Shown one piece after another: positions 16,785-25,005 of a DNA stretch of 41,086 nucleotides. The DNA comes from Hyphomicrobiales bacterium. Its GTDB lineage: Bacteria > Pseudomonadota > Alphaproteobacteria > Rhizobiales > OSC116. The position numbers and the translations under genes are program-made. Location of the stretch: assembly GCA_013214705.1 (NCBI GenBank), contig JABSRZ010000015.1:1-41086 (forward strand). The letters run 5' to 3'. The notes beneath the pieces were generated by a model, which was not told the DNA's origin, did not search any database, and saw nothing but the letters and a program-made list of their open reading frames with translations. Numbering within the stretch: position 1 is the stretch's first letter; each line of letters starts with the position of its first letter.

Positions 16785-17807
16785 ATGAAAAAATCAAAAC
16801 CAGTAATATTTTATGACAGTGGCGAAGAATATATTGCAGATTCTTGCCTACCGTTCAAACAAGCTATGGCAGATAAAACATTCGAAGGTAGTGCTTGGTC
16901 GCGAGGGCAATATCCAGGCATAAGTTTAAAAAAGTCCCAATTACCGGGCATTAGGTCGGTGGGGTATTGGAACATAACACAAAAACAGGATTGGTATCTT
17001 GTCCCTCATTATAATGAAGGTATAGAATTAACCATTGTTCTTGCCGGTAGTTTGGCTTTTGAATCTAACGGTGTATCGGAAGTTTTAACCCGTGGTCGGG
17101 TGGCTCTTTCTAGCCCATGGCAAAAACATGCGCTGGGTAAACCAGCAATATCTGCAAGTAAAATTGCATTTTTTATTTTGGACGTTAATGTTAGGCGACC
17201 CAATAGTGAGTGGCTCTGGCCAGACTGGGTTCTTTTAAACCAACAAGAAAAAAAACAACTGCAAAATTTAATTATTCGCAACAGTTTTCCGGTTTTTACG
17301 GCCAATGCAGATTTTTTATATTCGTTCGAACGAGTTTACGAATTGCTGGAAGAAAATCCGGATAAGAATAGTGGCAAAACGTCCATGTATTTGAATTTAA
17401 TTTTATCAAGTTTAATTGAAAATTTGAAAGGAAAACCACAAACTGATGCCACACTTAATGACACATATCTAACTGTGAAGTTGTTTTTGGCAGGTTTAAA
17501 AGATCACGTTGAACATAACTGGAATCTTGAAGAGATGGCGGCAAAATGTGGTATTTCCAGATCCCATCTTTCAGTCATTTGTAACGATTTAAGCAACAAA
17601 TCGCCAATGATGTTTCTCAACGAGTTGAGACTTAAACTAGCGGCTCAAGATCTGGAACATAAACTAGACCATTCTATAACGGATATATGTTTTGATTGTG
17701 GGTTTGGCTCGAGCCAATATTTCAGCAGAAGATTTTCTGAACATTTTGGTATGTCACCACGAGCTTATAGAAAACAATTTATTCTTAGCGCTCAAGATAA
17801 AGTGTAA
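16785..17807 (+). CDS. AraC-family transcriptional regulator
   Basis: This 340-residue protein has an N-terminal cupin-like ligand domain (about 70-130, with VLAGSLAFESNGVSEVLTRG) and a C-terminal double helix-turn-helix (about 240-335: WNLEEMAAKCGISRSHLSVI, then SITDICFDCGFGSSQYFSRR and FSEHFGMSPRAYRK). The ATG at 16785 is chosen over the first in-frame start 71 codons upstream, because AAAGAGGGA lies about 9 nt before it and the family homology begins here. Divergent from the sugar operon, it is the probable sugar-responsive activator. A strong hairpin follows the stop. Confidence 0.9.
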   Translation: MKKSKPVIFYDSGEEYIADSCLPFKQAMADKTFEGSAWSRGQYPGISLKKSQLPGIRSVGYWNITQKQDWYLVPHYNEGIELTIVLAGSLAFESNGVSEVLTRGRVALSSPWQKHALGKPAISASKIAFFILDVNVRRPNSEWLWPDWVLLNQQEKKQLQNLIIRNSFPVFTANADFLYSFERVYELLEENPDKNSGKTSMYLNLILSSLIENLKGKPQTDATLNDTYLTVKLFLAGLKDHVEHNWNLEEMAAKCGISRSHLSVICNDLSNKSPMMFLNELRLKLAAQDLEHKLDHSITDICFDCGFGSSQYFSRRFSEHFGMSPRAYRKQFILSAQDKV

Positions 17808-17822
17808 ACATTCAGTTATTTA

Positions 17823-17857
17823 TTTGCCAATCACCAGTTCTGCTGATGATTGGCAAA
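17823..17857. terminator. Bidirectional terminator between convergent genes
   Basis: A perfect 11-bp inverted repeat, TTTGCCAATCA and TGATTGGCAAA with a 13-nt loop, lies between the AraC stop and the isomerase stop. Position and symmetry suit a terminator for both genes. Confidence 0.7.
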
Positions 17858-17864
17858 TTCAAAA

Positions 17865-18704
17865 TTATTCGGCGCCATGGTGTTTTAAATATTCATAGCT
17901 AGCTAAAAGTGCTCCAGTTCCGGCAACTTCTAATGTTGTATATTCAACACTGTCTCCAAGCACGGCAATTACACCTTCAATATCGACAACGCCATCACCT
18001 ATGGCAATTGACCCCATGCCACAGCCGTAAGATTTGCCGCGTTCGCTTTCCATATCAGCGGGCATATCTTTCCAATGTATATGGCCAATTTGGTCTTTAA
18101 ATGCTTTTGCCATTTCAACCGGGTCGGTTCCGCCAAGCCAACAATTGCCAGTATCTAAATTCACTCCAACCGAAGAAACGTTGCCTAATTTATCTAGAAC
18201 GCCACCAAGTGCTGCAATGTCATCAGATATAATCCCGTGTGGTTCAATCAGTATGCGAACACCAAGTGCTTCAGCTAACCTTGCAGGTTCATATAGTTTT
18301 TCGGCAAAAGCGAAAATACGCTCTTTTTCAGATAGGTTTTTTGACCAGTCTGTTTGCATATGCCCTTCTGTGGTGATTACATCACGAACGCCAAGGGCAT
18401 TAGCCATGTAAATACCTTTCATGATTTCAGTAGTACCATAGCGGAACGGGGCCGGCGGATCTAGCAGATTGGCATGGCAACATACACTGGTGATTTCTAG
18501 CCCATACTTGCTATAAGCAGCTTTAATGTCAGCCGGATTAGAATCCAAACTTACTGAAGCTGTCATATCAATCGTGCCAAGCAATGAAGCGCCTGTGTGA
18601 TTATCTGTGACGTCTGCGTATTTAAATCCCATATCTTGTATTTGAGCCAATTGGTGCTCTAATGGTGTGAATGGGTCTATTAGTGAAAAACATCCAACTT
18701 TCAT
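17865..18704 (-). CDS. Sugar phosphate isomerase/epimerase (xylose isomerase-like TIM barrel)
   Basis: This 279-residue AP-endonuclease-2/xylose-isomerase-like barrel has metal ligands visible as Glu in ILIEPHG, Asp in GVNLDTGN, His in GHIHWKD and Glu in TLEVAG. Relatives interconvert ketoses, aldoses or epimers, or dehydrate inosose. The ATG at 18704 is preceded by AGGAGG at ideal spacing, and an upstream extension of 19 codons has no such site. It is convergent with the AraC gene. The AraC gene and this enzyme flank the operon, so it probably supplies the isomerisation step of the same pathway, though it is a separate transcript. Confidence 0.88.
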   Translation of the reverse strand: MKVGCFSLIDPFTPLEHQLAQIQDMGFKYADVTDNHTGASLLGTIDMTASVSLDSNPADIKAAYSKYGLEITSVCCHANLLDPPAPFRYGTTEIMKGIYMANALGVRDVITTEGHMQTDWSKNLSEKERIFAFAEKLYEPARLAEALGVRILIEPHGIISDDIAALGGVLDKLGNVSSVGVNLDTGNCWLGGTDPVEMAKAFKDQIGHIHWKDMPADMESERGKSYGCGMGSIAIGDGVVDIEGVIAVLGDSVEYTTLEVAGTGALLASYEYLKHHGAE

Positions 18705-19088
18705 TTCTTCCTCCTGTTTTTTTAAAGCAGTATGGCAAAGAAATTTAGTGTGATCTTGCATTTCATTATTTTGGTAAATATTATAAGTTTTATTCGATCA
18801 AAACTCACGCAGTTTAACCATGAATAGTGTTTATTTACAAGGCTTTAAAGAAATTATGTTTGATAGAAGAACACTATTTTATTGAGTTGGAGTGTGCCTA
18901 TTCAGCATTAATATAATTCTGAAACGTTACTTAATGTCGGCTCCTGCACCAGATGTTAAATCGAAAAAATGGGGCGAACGCGCCAATCCGGTCCATTTCG
19001 TCGCAACTTCTTACCCCAGGGTTGTTCTTCAGGCGGGTTGGCTCATGGGTCGAGAATCTACTGGCAAAGGGTATTGACATTTTATTTA
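18705..19088. other. Gap with one weak open frame and no recognised gene
   Basis: The only open frame of note runs on the plus strand from about 18934 to 19077 (starting MSAPAPDVKSKKWGERAN). It is richer in GC than its flanks but matches no family I know. Its stop lies just before the MarR operators. It could be a small gene or a fragment of an older one. Confidence 0.3.
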
Positions 19089-19118
19089 TACAATGCATTG
19101 TACAATTTATTGTATAAT
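19089..19118 (+). promoter_or_regulatory. MarR-gene promoter with two interlocked palindromic operators
   Basis: A perfect 14-bp palindrome TACAATGCATTGTA (19089-19102) shares its last two bases with a second site TACAATTTATTGTA (19101-19114). A consensus TATAAT -10 box follows at 19113-19118, and the MarR ATG is at 19136. A TTGACA at 19074-19079 is too far upstream for this -10. The layout strongly suggests autorepression by the MarR protein bound as two adjacent dimers. Confidence 0.75.
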
Positions 19119-19135
19119 TCGGAACTTCAAATATT

Positions 19136-19648
19136 ATGACCTATTTCGATACGCATCCACTTGGTGGTGCCTTTTTTTCCCATAAACTTACTCACTTAAC
19201 CGACCTTATAGCCGAGCAGGGGCAGGACCTGCTCCGCGACGCAAATTTGGATGTTCCCTCGCGCGCTGTTTCCATCATGCTACTGATTGGCGAACACCGC
19301 GAAATCTCAGCAGCTGACATAGCCAACTTGTTGCAGCAACCCCATCAGCTGGTCACACAGCGAGCAGATATATTGATCAATTTGGAACTCGTTGAACGCA
19401 GAAGTGATCCACGCGATGGTCGGAGGAAGATTTTGGTGCTCACTACTAGCGGATTGGACCAGTTTATAGGGTTGACGGCGTGTATGAATCAAGTTGCGGA
19501 AGTCTTCACCGCCTTGTTTGAAGAGATTGAATGCGATCTCGCCGCAATGACAATGAGAGCGATCGAGGCACTCAATCGATCTCCCATCCTTGAACGCATC
19601 AAATTGGAGCAATCCTCTTCGCCCGAAAAAATTTATGCCAAGTCCTAA
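19136..19648 (+). CDS. MarR-family transcriptional regulator
   Basis: This 170-residue winged-helix regulator has a recognition-helix region at about 60-85 (SAADIANLLQQPHQLVTQRA) and the MarR beta-wing RRSDPRDGRRKILVLTTSG near 88-106, followed by the C-terminal dimerisation helices. Length is normal. It is the first gene after a promoter carrying two palindromic sites, so it should repress itself and the CPBP protease gene that starts 11 nt after its stop. The inducing ligand is unknown. Confidence 0.9.
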   Translation: MTYFDTHPLGGAFFSHKLTHLTDLIAEQGQDLLRDANLDVPSRAVSIMLLIGEHREISAADIANLLQQPHQLVTQRADILINLELVERRSDPRDGRRKILVLTTSGLDQFIGLTACMNQVAEVFTALFEEIECDLAAMTMRAIEALNRSPILERIKLEQSSSPEKIYAKS

Positions 19649-19659
19649 GGGTGAGAATA

Positions 19660-20394
19660 ATGAACGCCTCAACCAAAGATATAACCAAAAAGAATTTCGC
19701 AAATAACGCCAAGCGCATTGCGGCGATCGACATTGTTCTGGTTCTTGGGACTCTGTTGATGCTTAAATATTCTTTGTTGAGCGTGGAGGCGCTGTGGACT
19801 TATGCGGGCCCGATTTCTTTATTATCAGCGCTCGCTGTAGGCAGTTGGCGTCTGCGTAAACGCAGAGAGAGTTGGGCCAATCTCGGTCTTGGGCGTCCAA
19901 AAAGCATTCGATGGACTATTCTTTGGACACTGGTCGCGTTGGTTGTGACGATTGTCGTCGGCATTCTAGCGGAATCCCTTTTGGCCAACCTGATTGGTGC
20001 GCCGGATGAAGTGACACAGGCAATTGATGCACAGTTTCAGGGCCGCTTCGAAAATATTCCAGGTAATTTTCCGGCCTACCTGTTCTGGCTTGTAACCGCC
20101 TGGATTATCGGTGGCTTTACTGAAGAGATTTTGTTTCGCGGTGTTTTGCTCACGCGTTTTGAATATCTATTTGTGAAATTCCCATTCGCAGTGTTCCTAG
20201 CAATCGCCCTCCAGGCGGTGCTGTTTGGCCAACAACACTATTATTATCAGGGACTCGCCGGTTGGGTTGCAACCGGCGCAATCGCATTCGTGTCTGGGAT
20301 TTTGTATTTAGCGTTCAAGAGAAACCTGTGGCCCCTCGTTTTGTCCCATGGCCTCAGCAATACACTTGGCCTCACAATAATTTATTTAAGTTAG
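19660..20394 (+). CDS. CPBP-family intramembrane metalloprotease
   Basis: This 244-residue CAAX protease/bacteriocin-processing family protein has about seven hydrophobic segments. The three catalytic motifs are intact: EE at 155-156 with R160 (TEEILFRG), H193 (FGQQHYYYQG) and H230 (SHGLSN). Bacterial members process membrane proteins or peptides, or confer self-immunity. The ATG at 19660 follows AAGGGTGAG. A GTG three codons earlier is possible. It is co-transcribed with the MarR gene, so its expression probably responds to that repressor. A hairpin follows the stop. Confidence 0.88.
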   Translation: MNASTKDITKKNFANNAKRIAAIDIVLVLGTLLMLKYSLLSVEALWTYAGPISLLSALAVGSWRLRKRRESWANLGLGRPKSIRWTILWTLVALVVTIVVGILAESLLANLIGAPDEVTQAIDAQFQGRFENIPGNFPAYLFWLVTAWIIGGFTEEILFRGVLLTRFEYLFVKFPFAVFLAIALQAVLFGQQHYYYQGLAGWVATGAIAFVSGILYLAFKRNLWPLVLSHGLSNTLGLTIIYLS

Positions 20395-20399
20395 ATGAT

Positions 20400-20428
20400 G
20401 CTCCGACGTGGTCGGACCTTGTCGGAGC
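20400..20428 (+). terminator. Hairpin after CPBP protease gene
   Basis: A perfect 8-bp repeat GCTCCGAC / GTCGGAGC, with a further GTCGGAC inside the loop, starts 6 nt after the CPBP stop. There is no clear T-run, so termination may be partial. Confidence 0.5.
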
Positions 20429-20649
20429 GGTGTTATGTAAAATCGGTAAATTGAATTGTCTTTTGCTTACCATTACACATTTAACCTCAACAAGAAAATA
20501 AACAATTTACGTGGTCTAGAATCATCGTTTCATTTTTTTTAAATATATAAAAAATTTGCATATGCGACAGAATAAGTCTGGGGTTGACAAGTTTTCCCAA
20601 CTCTGCCAACTTTTGCTGAACTATAAAATTGAAGGGTGTGACAGACTTG

Positions 20650-21522
20650 ATGAAAAACTTAACTGCAGCTTTGGCGTTATCGATATCACTAATCGTTGCG
20701 CCCGTACAAGCCGAAGAACATGAGCAAAAAGCCGATTGGTTTGTTGAAGCCAACTTAATTGGTATTCTTTATCACGAACTTGGGCACGCGTTAATTGATG
20801 TATTGGAACTGCCTGTCTTAGGTCAAGAGGAAGCTGCTGTCGATGTGCTTACTGTCATGTTGATAGACAGGCTATTTGACGAGGAAGATGCTACAGACTT
20901 GGCCTACGAAGTGGCCTTAGGTTATGTTGGCGGTGAAAATGGCGACCCCGAAGATGTCGAGCCCAAAGCTGACTGCGAGGGAGATGACTGCAAGGAAGAT
21001 GGTAGCGAAGAAGCTGAAAGTGAAGAAGCTGAAAGCGAACCGGCTTTTTGGGATGTCCACGGTACGGGTGACCAACGCTACTATAACACCGTGTGCTTGT
21101 TTTACGGCGGTGATACTGACCTGCGTGCAGAATATGCGACAGATATGGAACTGCCAGAGGCACGTGCTGAAAAATGTGAAGCTGAATATGACTTAGCCAA
21201 CGCTAGCTGGGGACCCATACTTGATCGTATTAGCGGCAAGGGCAGCTCGCTTAAGATGTTGTCTACGGGCAATGATTTAACCATTAAAATCGTCACTGCC
21301 GCAGTCGCCGAGTTAAACCTTGTGCTTAAATTGCCGGTTGAGGTCACCGTGCGTGTGCAAACATGTGGCGAGGTTTCCGCATTTTACAACCCAGATAAAA
21401 AAGAAATCATTTTCTGCTTCGAGTATACTGCATATCTGCAGGATCTTACCGACCGAGGATATTTTCAAGGGGCAAATACGGGCAAATGGAAAATGAGCGG
21501 AATGATGAACAGCGACTATTAG
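20650..21522 (+). CDS. DUF4344-type secreted metallopeptidase
   Basis: This 290-residue protein has a Sec signal peptide (cleavage near APVQA-EE, residue 21) and a zinc HExxH motif, HELGH at 42-46, followed by LPVLGQEEAAVD, whose acidic residues fit the third ligand of the DUF4344 putative metallopeptidase family. A very acidic insert of about 35 residues (near 105-137, rich in D and E, with a CEGDDC pair) interrupts the domain. Several cysteines suggest disulfides in the periplasm. The ATG at 20650 begins the signal peptide. A TTG seven codons upstream is open but unnecessary. Substrate unknown. Confidence 0.8.
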   Translation: MKNLTAALALSISLIVAPVQAEEHEQKADWFVEANLIGILYHELGHALIDVLELPVLGQEEAAVDVLTVMLIDRLFDEEDATDLAYEVALGYVGGENGDPEDVEPKADCEGDDCKEDGSEEAESEEAESEPAFWDVHGTGDQRYYNTVCLFYGGDTDLRAEYATDMELPEARAEKCEAEYDLANASWGPILDRISGKGSSLKMLSTGNDLTIKIVTAAVAELNLVLKLPVEVTVRVQTCGEVSAFYNPDKKEIIFCFEYTAYLQDLTDRGYFQGANTGKWKMSGMMNSDY

Positions 21523-21654
21523 AGTTAAGACGGGAGCGTTGTGTTATGCCAGCAGGAACAGACCGCAGAAGAAGATTAAAGCTTGTATAGGAGGCAAAAA
21601 ACATTATCGGTCGCGTCATTTCTGCTGTTTCCAAAGATATAAATAGGCAAACAA

Positions 21655-23250
21655 ATGCGAAAGAGATTTGAGTGGCGGCCGAGTGCCAATGTTTTTGTGT
21701 TTGTGCTATTGATCACCGCGGGTAATCTTGCGCTCTATCAAAAGCCGTTTTGGTCATCCGCGGTTTCAGTGGCGGCGCTCCCACAGAACCAAGGCTGGCT
21801 GCAACTTTTATCCCTCCAAATCTCGCAGGTTTTCCTGCTGACGTGCGTCTTACTACTCCTCTCAACATTGTCTATAATCTTGGTTAAATTGGTAGCATCT
21901 GTCTTGGCGATGATGAATGCCACAGCGTTATATTTTATGTTGAACTTTAACGTGGCGTTAGACAGCGCCATGATTGCGAGCATTCTAAACACCAATGCAC
22001 AAGAAGCATTCGGGACTTTGAGTGTTTCCATTATCGGCTATTTATTTGTTTTTGGGTTGCTACCAACCATTTTGATTTGGTGGACAAAGGTGCGCCGTGG
22101 GACACGAATAAAGCAGTATTTAACCAGCATTGCAACTTTAGTGACGCTAGTTTTTTGGCTTTTTCCAACCTCAGCTGATTGGCTTTGGTATGATGAACAA
22201 AAAACTGAACTGACGAGTAAAATTCTGCCTTGGTCGTATGTGGTCAATACGGCAAAATACTTTAAGCGAACCGCGCTTGATGTACGCGCGCAAACTCTTC
22301 TGCCGCGGGCACAGTTCAAAACCAAGCTTCCAGCGCGTAAGCAAATTGTTGTGCTGATGATTGGCGAGTCGGCACGCGCTGAAAACTTTGCTCTATACGG
22401 CTACAACAAGGACACTAACCCCTTCACTGCATCAACCTCAATAGTCGCTTTGCCTGTCGGTCTTTCGTGCGCAACCAATACCATCGCCTCGATTGCATGC
22501 ATTTTAAGCCATGCAGGCAGCAAAGCTTCTGCGAAGACCAGGCAAGAACCACTGCCTAGTTATTTAACAAGGCACGGCGTTGAAACCATATTTCGCACAA
22601 ATACCGCGGGACCACCACCGGTTATTGTCACAACGTTTGAAAGGCCAAACGATATTTTGTTAAATTGCGACACCAGTGGTTGCCCTGACCGCAAGATGGA
22701 TGCGGCTCTTAACTGGAAACTCGCGGATATTTTGAAGGCATCTACGTCAAACCGCATTTTTTTGACAATACATCATAATGGTAGCCACGGACCGGCTTAT
22801 TTTGAGCGGTATCCAGCCGGTTTTGAACATTTCAGACCAGAATGCAAGATTGTAGAGTTTCTGAATTGCACACAAGAGGAAGTTTTAAACGCCTACGATA
22901 ACAGCATTCGCTATACAGACTTCGTATTGGCCGATCTGATTGCCCAACTAAAATTGGTCGATGCCGACACGGTTATGATCTACACCTCTGACCATGGCGA
23001 GTCTTTTGGCGAAAACGGTTTTTATGTGCATGGCACACCCAAAGCGATCGCCCCAAAACAGCAACGCGAGGTGCCGTTTCTGGTTTGGATGTCAGACGGG
23101 TTTAAGCAGCGGCGTGGTTTAAGCGATGCCGATATTATTCCACCCGAAACCTTTCCACACGACTTTCCTTTTCACAGTGTTATGGGAGCCTTTGGGATGC
23201 GAAGTGAAATATATAAACCAGAGTATGATATTTTTAATCTGAAGCACTAA
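21655..23250 (+). CDS. Phosphoethanolamine transferase (EptA/MCR-like)
   Basis: This 531-residue inner-membrane protein has about five N-terminal helices (residues 12-170) and a periplasmic sulfatase-fold domain. EptA-family marks include IGESARAENFALYGY (metal ligand E238), the nucleophile region SCATNTIASIACILS with probable catalytic Thr276, HHNGSHGP with H378, and SDHGES with D446-H447, then VHG near 460. It should transfer phosphoethanolamine from phosphatidylethanolamine to lipid A or another envelope glycan, lowering negative charge and polymyxin binding. It follows the DUF4344 gene by about 130 nt. The ribosome site is weak (AGG about 10 nt upstream). Confidence 0.88.
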   Translation: MRKRFEWRPSANVFVFVLLITAGNLALYQKPFWSSAVSVAALPQNQGWLQLLSLQISQVFLLTCVLLLLSTLSIILVKLVASVLAMMNATALYFMLNFNVALDSAMIASILNTNAQEAFGTLSVSIIGYLFVFGLLPTILIWWTKVRRGTRIKQYLTSIATLVTLVFWLFPTSADWLWYDEQKTELTSKILPWSYVVNTAKYFKRTALDVRAQTLLPRAQFKTKLPARKQIVVLMIGESARAENFALYGYNKDTNPFTASTSIVALPVGLSCATNTIASIACILSHAGSKASAKTRQEPLPSYLTRHGVETIFRTNTAGPPPVIVTTFERPNDILLNCDTSGCPDRKMDAALNWKLADILKASTSNRIFLTIHHNGSHGPAYFERYPAGFEHFRPECKIVEFLNCTQEEVLNAYDNSIRYTDFVLADLIAQLKLVDADTVMIYTSDHGESFGENGFYVHGTPKAIAPKQQREVPFLVWMSDGFKQRRGLSDADIIPPETFPHDFPFHSVMGAFGMRSEIYKPEYDIFNLKH

Positions 23251-23275
23251 TCGCTATGGATTTGCCCGTTAAAAG

Positions 23276-23440
23276 TGAACGCTATCAGTGAAGAGGTTGG
23301 CGTCCCAGGGTTACACCAATGTTTGAAAAACCTTCATCTTGCCAAGCGATCTATATCAAAACAACTTGCAATCTATCTATCCAAAGAAAATCATTGGAGG
23401 AATGGCGCTATATATGCCTTTGTGCAGATACCGACATTTA
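23276..23440 (+). pseudogene. Possible transposase orfA remnant
   Basis: An open frame reads NAISEEVGVPGLHQCLKN, then about 20 residues later NHWRNGAIYAFV. The order resembles IS3-type OrfA, where ISEETGV-LYNWRK is followed by W-NEAKFAVV, but identity is low and the frame ends early. Treat as a weak call. Confidence 0.3.
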
Positions 23441-23885
23441 GTCCTTCCTTCTTGTACTGTCAGTGGTTTTATCACAATTAACGCAGTTTAGTTTAGTCCA
23501 AATATTGTTAATTAGCTGAATAGGAGTGCCTAATCTTCCATATTTATATTCTGTTATCAAATTGCGATCAGTGACCATTTCAGGCATTCTCCCATCTTCT
23601 TGTATTTTTTCATCGATGGTTTGAGCCACATTATCGGGACGCTCCTGATAGGGAGACCGCCCGGACTGCGGACACATAACTTTCAAATGCTCTCAATATA
23701 TCCGTAAGTATTTCTTATCACTCAAATCGTACTATCTTATATTATATATCGGTACTTATTTCAGCTATTTTCAATCAGCTTTGCTTTGAACCCACCAGTA
23801 AACAGCTTGATAATTCTCAAAGGAAGCCTCCTTTAAGTTTTATTTACAAGATTTCCTTCGGCAATACCTATATTGGGGTTTAATA
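23441..23885. other. Gap with an unrecognised minus-strand frame
   Basis: A minus-strand frame of 82 codons (23438-23686) contains the segment RNLITEYKYGRLGTPIQLIN and a CVNC pair. I do not recognise it, and it has no clear ribosome site. The rest is AT-rich and featureless. Confidence 0.25.
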
Positions 23886-23987
23886 ATGCCAATAAGGCTA
23901 ATTTACAAACGACAGCAAGACGTTTATGTTCATTCCAGCAGCGACCAGCTAGCCTATGACGCCAAGGTTATGGTGTTCAATAAATAA
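23886..23987 (+). CDS. Possible small protein, 33 residues
   Basis: An ATG frame encodes MPIRLIYKRQQDVYVHSSSD and 13 more residues. GGGG lies 7 nt before the ATG, and the stop is 15 nt before the next gene's start, as in a two-gene operon. No family is recognised. It is short enough to be chance. Confidence 0.35.
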   Translation: MPIRLIYKRQQDVYVHSSSDQLAYDAKVMVFNK

Positions 23988-24002
23988 AAAGGATTATTCA
24001 AC

Positions 24003-24566
24003 ATGATGATAGGTCATTTTGCCCTTGGAGTGGCAACCAAAAAAATGGTGCCAGCAATGCCGATATGGATACTGCTGTTAGCTCCGCAGTTTATGGATGT
24101 GTTTTTTGTGCCATTCGTTTTTCTCGGGCTAGAAAGCTTTGAGTTTGGGCCATATGGTCATCTATCCTTGAACATACAATACAGCCATTCTTTGGTCGGT
24201 GCGTTGGCAATCGCTTTGGCTGCGTACTGGGTAGGAAATCGCTTTTGGAAATCCAGCCGAGGCGGCATAGTTTTGGCTAGTTTAAGTTTTTCACACTGGG
24301 TGCTTGACGTATTAATGCACCGTCCAGACATGGTGATATTGCCCGGCAATCTGGGTAATTTACCAGTATTGGGTTTCGGCTTGTGGAATTATGAAATTAC
24401 ATCGCTTACAACAGAAGTGGCAATGGCTGTAATAGCTGTCATTCTTTATTTCCACTGGGCTTGGAAAGAACAAAAAGATACGCGCTGGTTCGTTGGCCCT
24501 GCCATTATAATTTTATTTTTCGCGGTGCTGATTACTTCAGAAATTCAAAATTTTCCGACCCTCTGA
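24003..24566 (+). CDS. YdjM-like/metal-dependent-hydrolase-type membrane protein
   Basis: This 187-residue protein has about five membrane helices. The pattern MIGHFALGVATKK near the start, LLLAPQFMDV at 25-34, YSHSL near 60 and SHWVLDVLMHRPD near 98-110 matches small His/Asp-rich membrane proteins related to YdjM and called metal-dependent hydrolases. The conserved His and Asp residues face the same way in that family. Activity is not proven. AAGGA lies about 10 nt upstream of a tandem ATGATG, so the start may be 24003 or 24006. Confidence 0.7.
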   Translation: MMIGHFALGVATKKMVPAMPIWILLLAPQFMDVFFVPFVFLGLESFEFGPYGHLSLNIQYSHSLVGALAIALAAYWVGNRFWKSSRGGIVLASLSFSHWVLDVLMHRPDMVILPGNLGNLPVLGFGLWNYEITSLTTEVAMAVIAVILYFHWAWKEQKDTRWFVGPAIIILFFAVLITSEIQNFPTL

Positions 24567-24575
24567 TAGCCTTAC

Positions 24576-24609
24576 TGGACTTGTCTGATAAAAGTGGACA
24601 CGACCTGTC
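24576..24609 (+). repeat. IS3-element left-end remnant
   Basis: The segment GATAAAAGTGGACACGACC with the preceding GGACTTGTCT matches the left end of the element at 40888 at about 23 of 27 positions. Homology stops just past the terminal repeat, so only a scar remains. Confidence 0.6.
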
Positions 24610-24951
24610 TTTTACGCCCTTAATTTTTCATGACGCTTTGGGCTAGCAGACTGCTAGGTATGATCTAATACCGTCTTTCTTGTGAATTTCACCAAATATG
24701 TTCGGGAATAAATAATGCGCAAATAAAAAATTGAAATATGAAATGGCTTGGTAACCGGCGACTGTGCCCAAACAATAAACTTTTTGAATTTCCACATACC
24801 ACTCCCGATTCTGCCACAATCATGCTACATTTTTGCACGGTATTCATCCAATAATTATTTGGTGCAGCATGTGATTTTAGTCGATTTTATTGATTTATCT
24901 TTATATATATCAAAGCATTAGATGGGTAATTTATTATTGATTACAATGAAT
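24610..24951. other. AT-rich gap without a recognisable gene
   Basis: Neither strand holds a convincing frame between the IS-end scar and the tRNA fragment. Short AT-rich runs dominate (for example near 24840-24920). I see no promoter or hairpin that I can assign. Confidence 0.4.
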
Positions 24952-25005
24952 CGTGCGGCCCTCCGAAGGCAGAGGACACAGGTTCGATTCCTGTCGGTTG
25001 CGTCA
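24952..25005 (+). tRNA. Truncated tRNA-Arg(CCG), 3' half only (attachment-site-like)
   Basis: The sequence reproduces the anticodon loop CTCCGAA (anticodon CCG), the variable region, a perfect 5-bp T stem ACAGG/CCTGT around TTCGATT, and an acceptor 3' strand CGGTTGC followed by G and TCA. It matches the 3' half of alphaproteobacterial tRNA-Arg(CCG) from memory. No D arm or 5' acceptor strand (GCAACCG) lies upstream, so it cannot make a tRNA. 3' tRNA fragments like this are left at the distal end of elements whose integrase targets tRNA genes. The intact gene would lie outside this window. Confidence 0.75.

Noticed and set aside
21598-21654. A strong AGGAGG at about 21590 followed by an ATT-initiated 22-codon frame overlapping the EptA-like start, as a possible leader peptide.
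   Set aside because: ATT starts are very rare and nothing else supports the frame; the site may simply be fortuitous.
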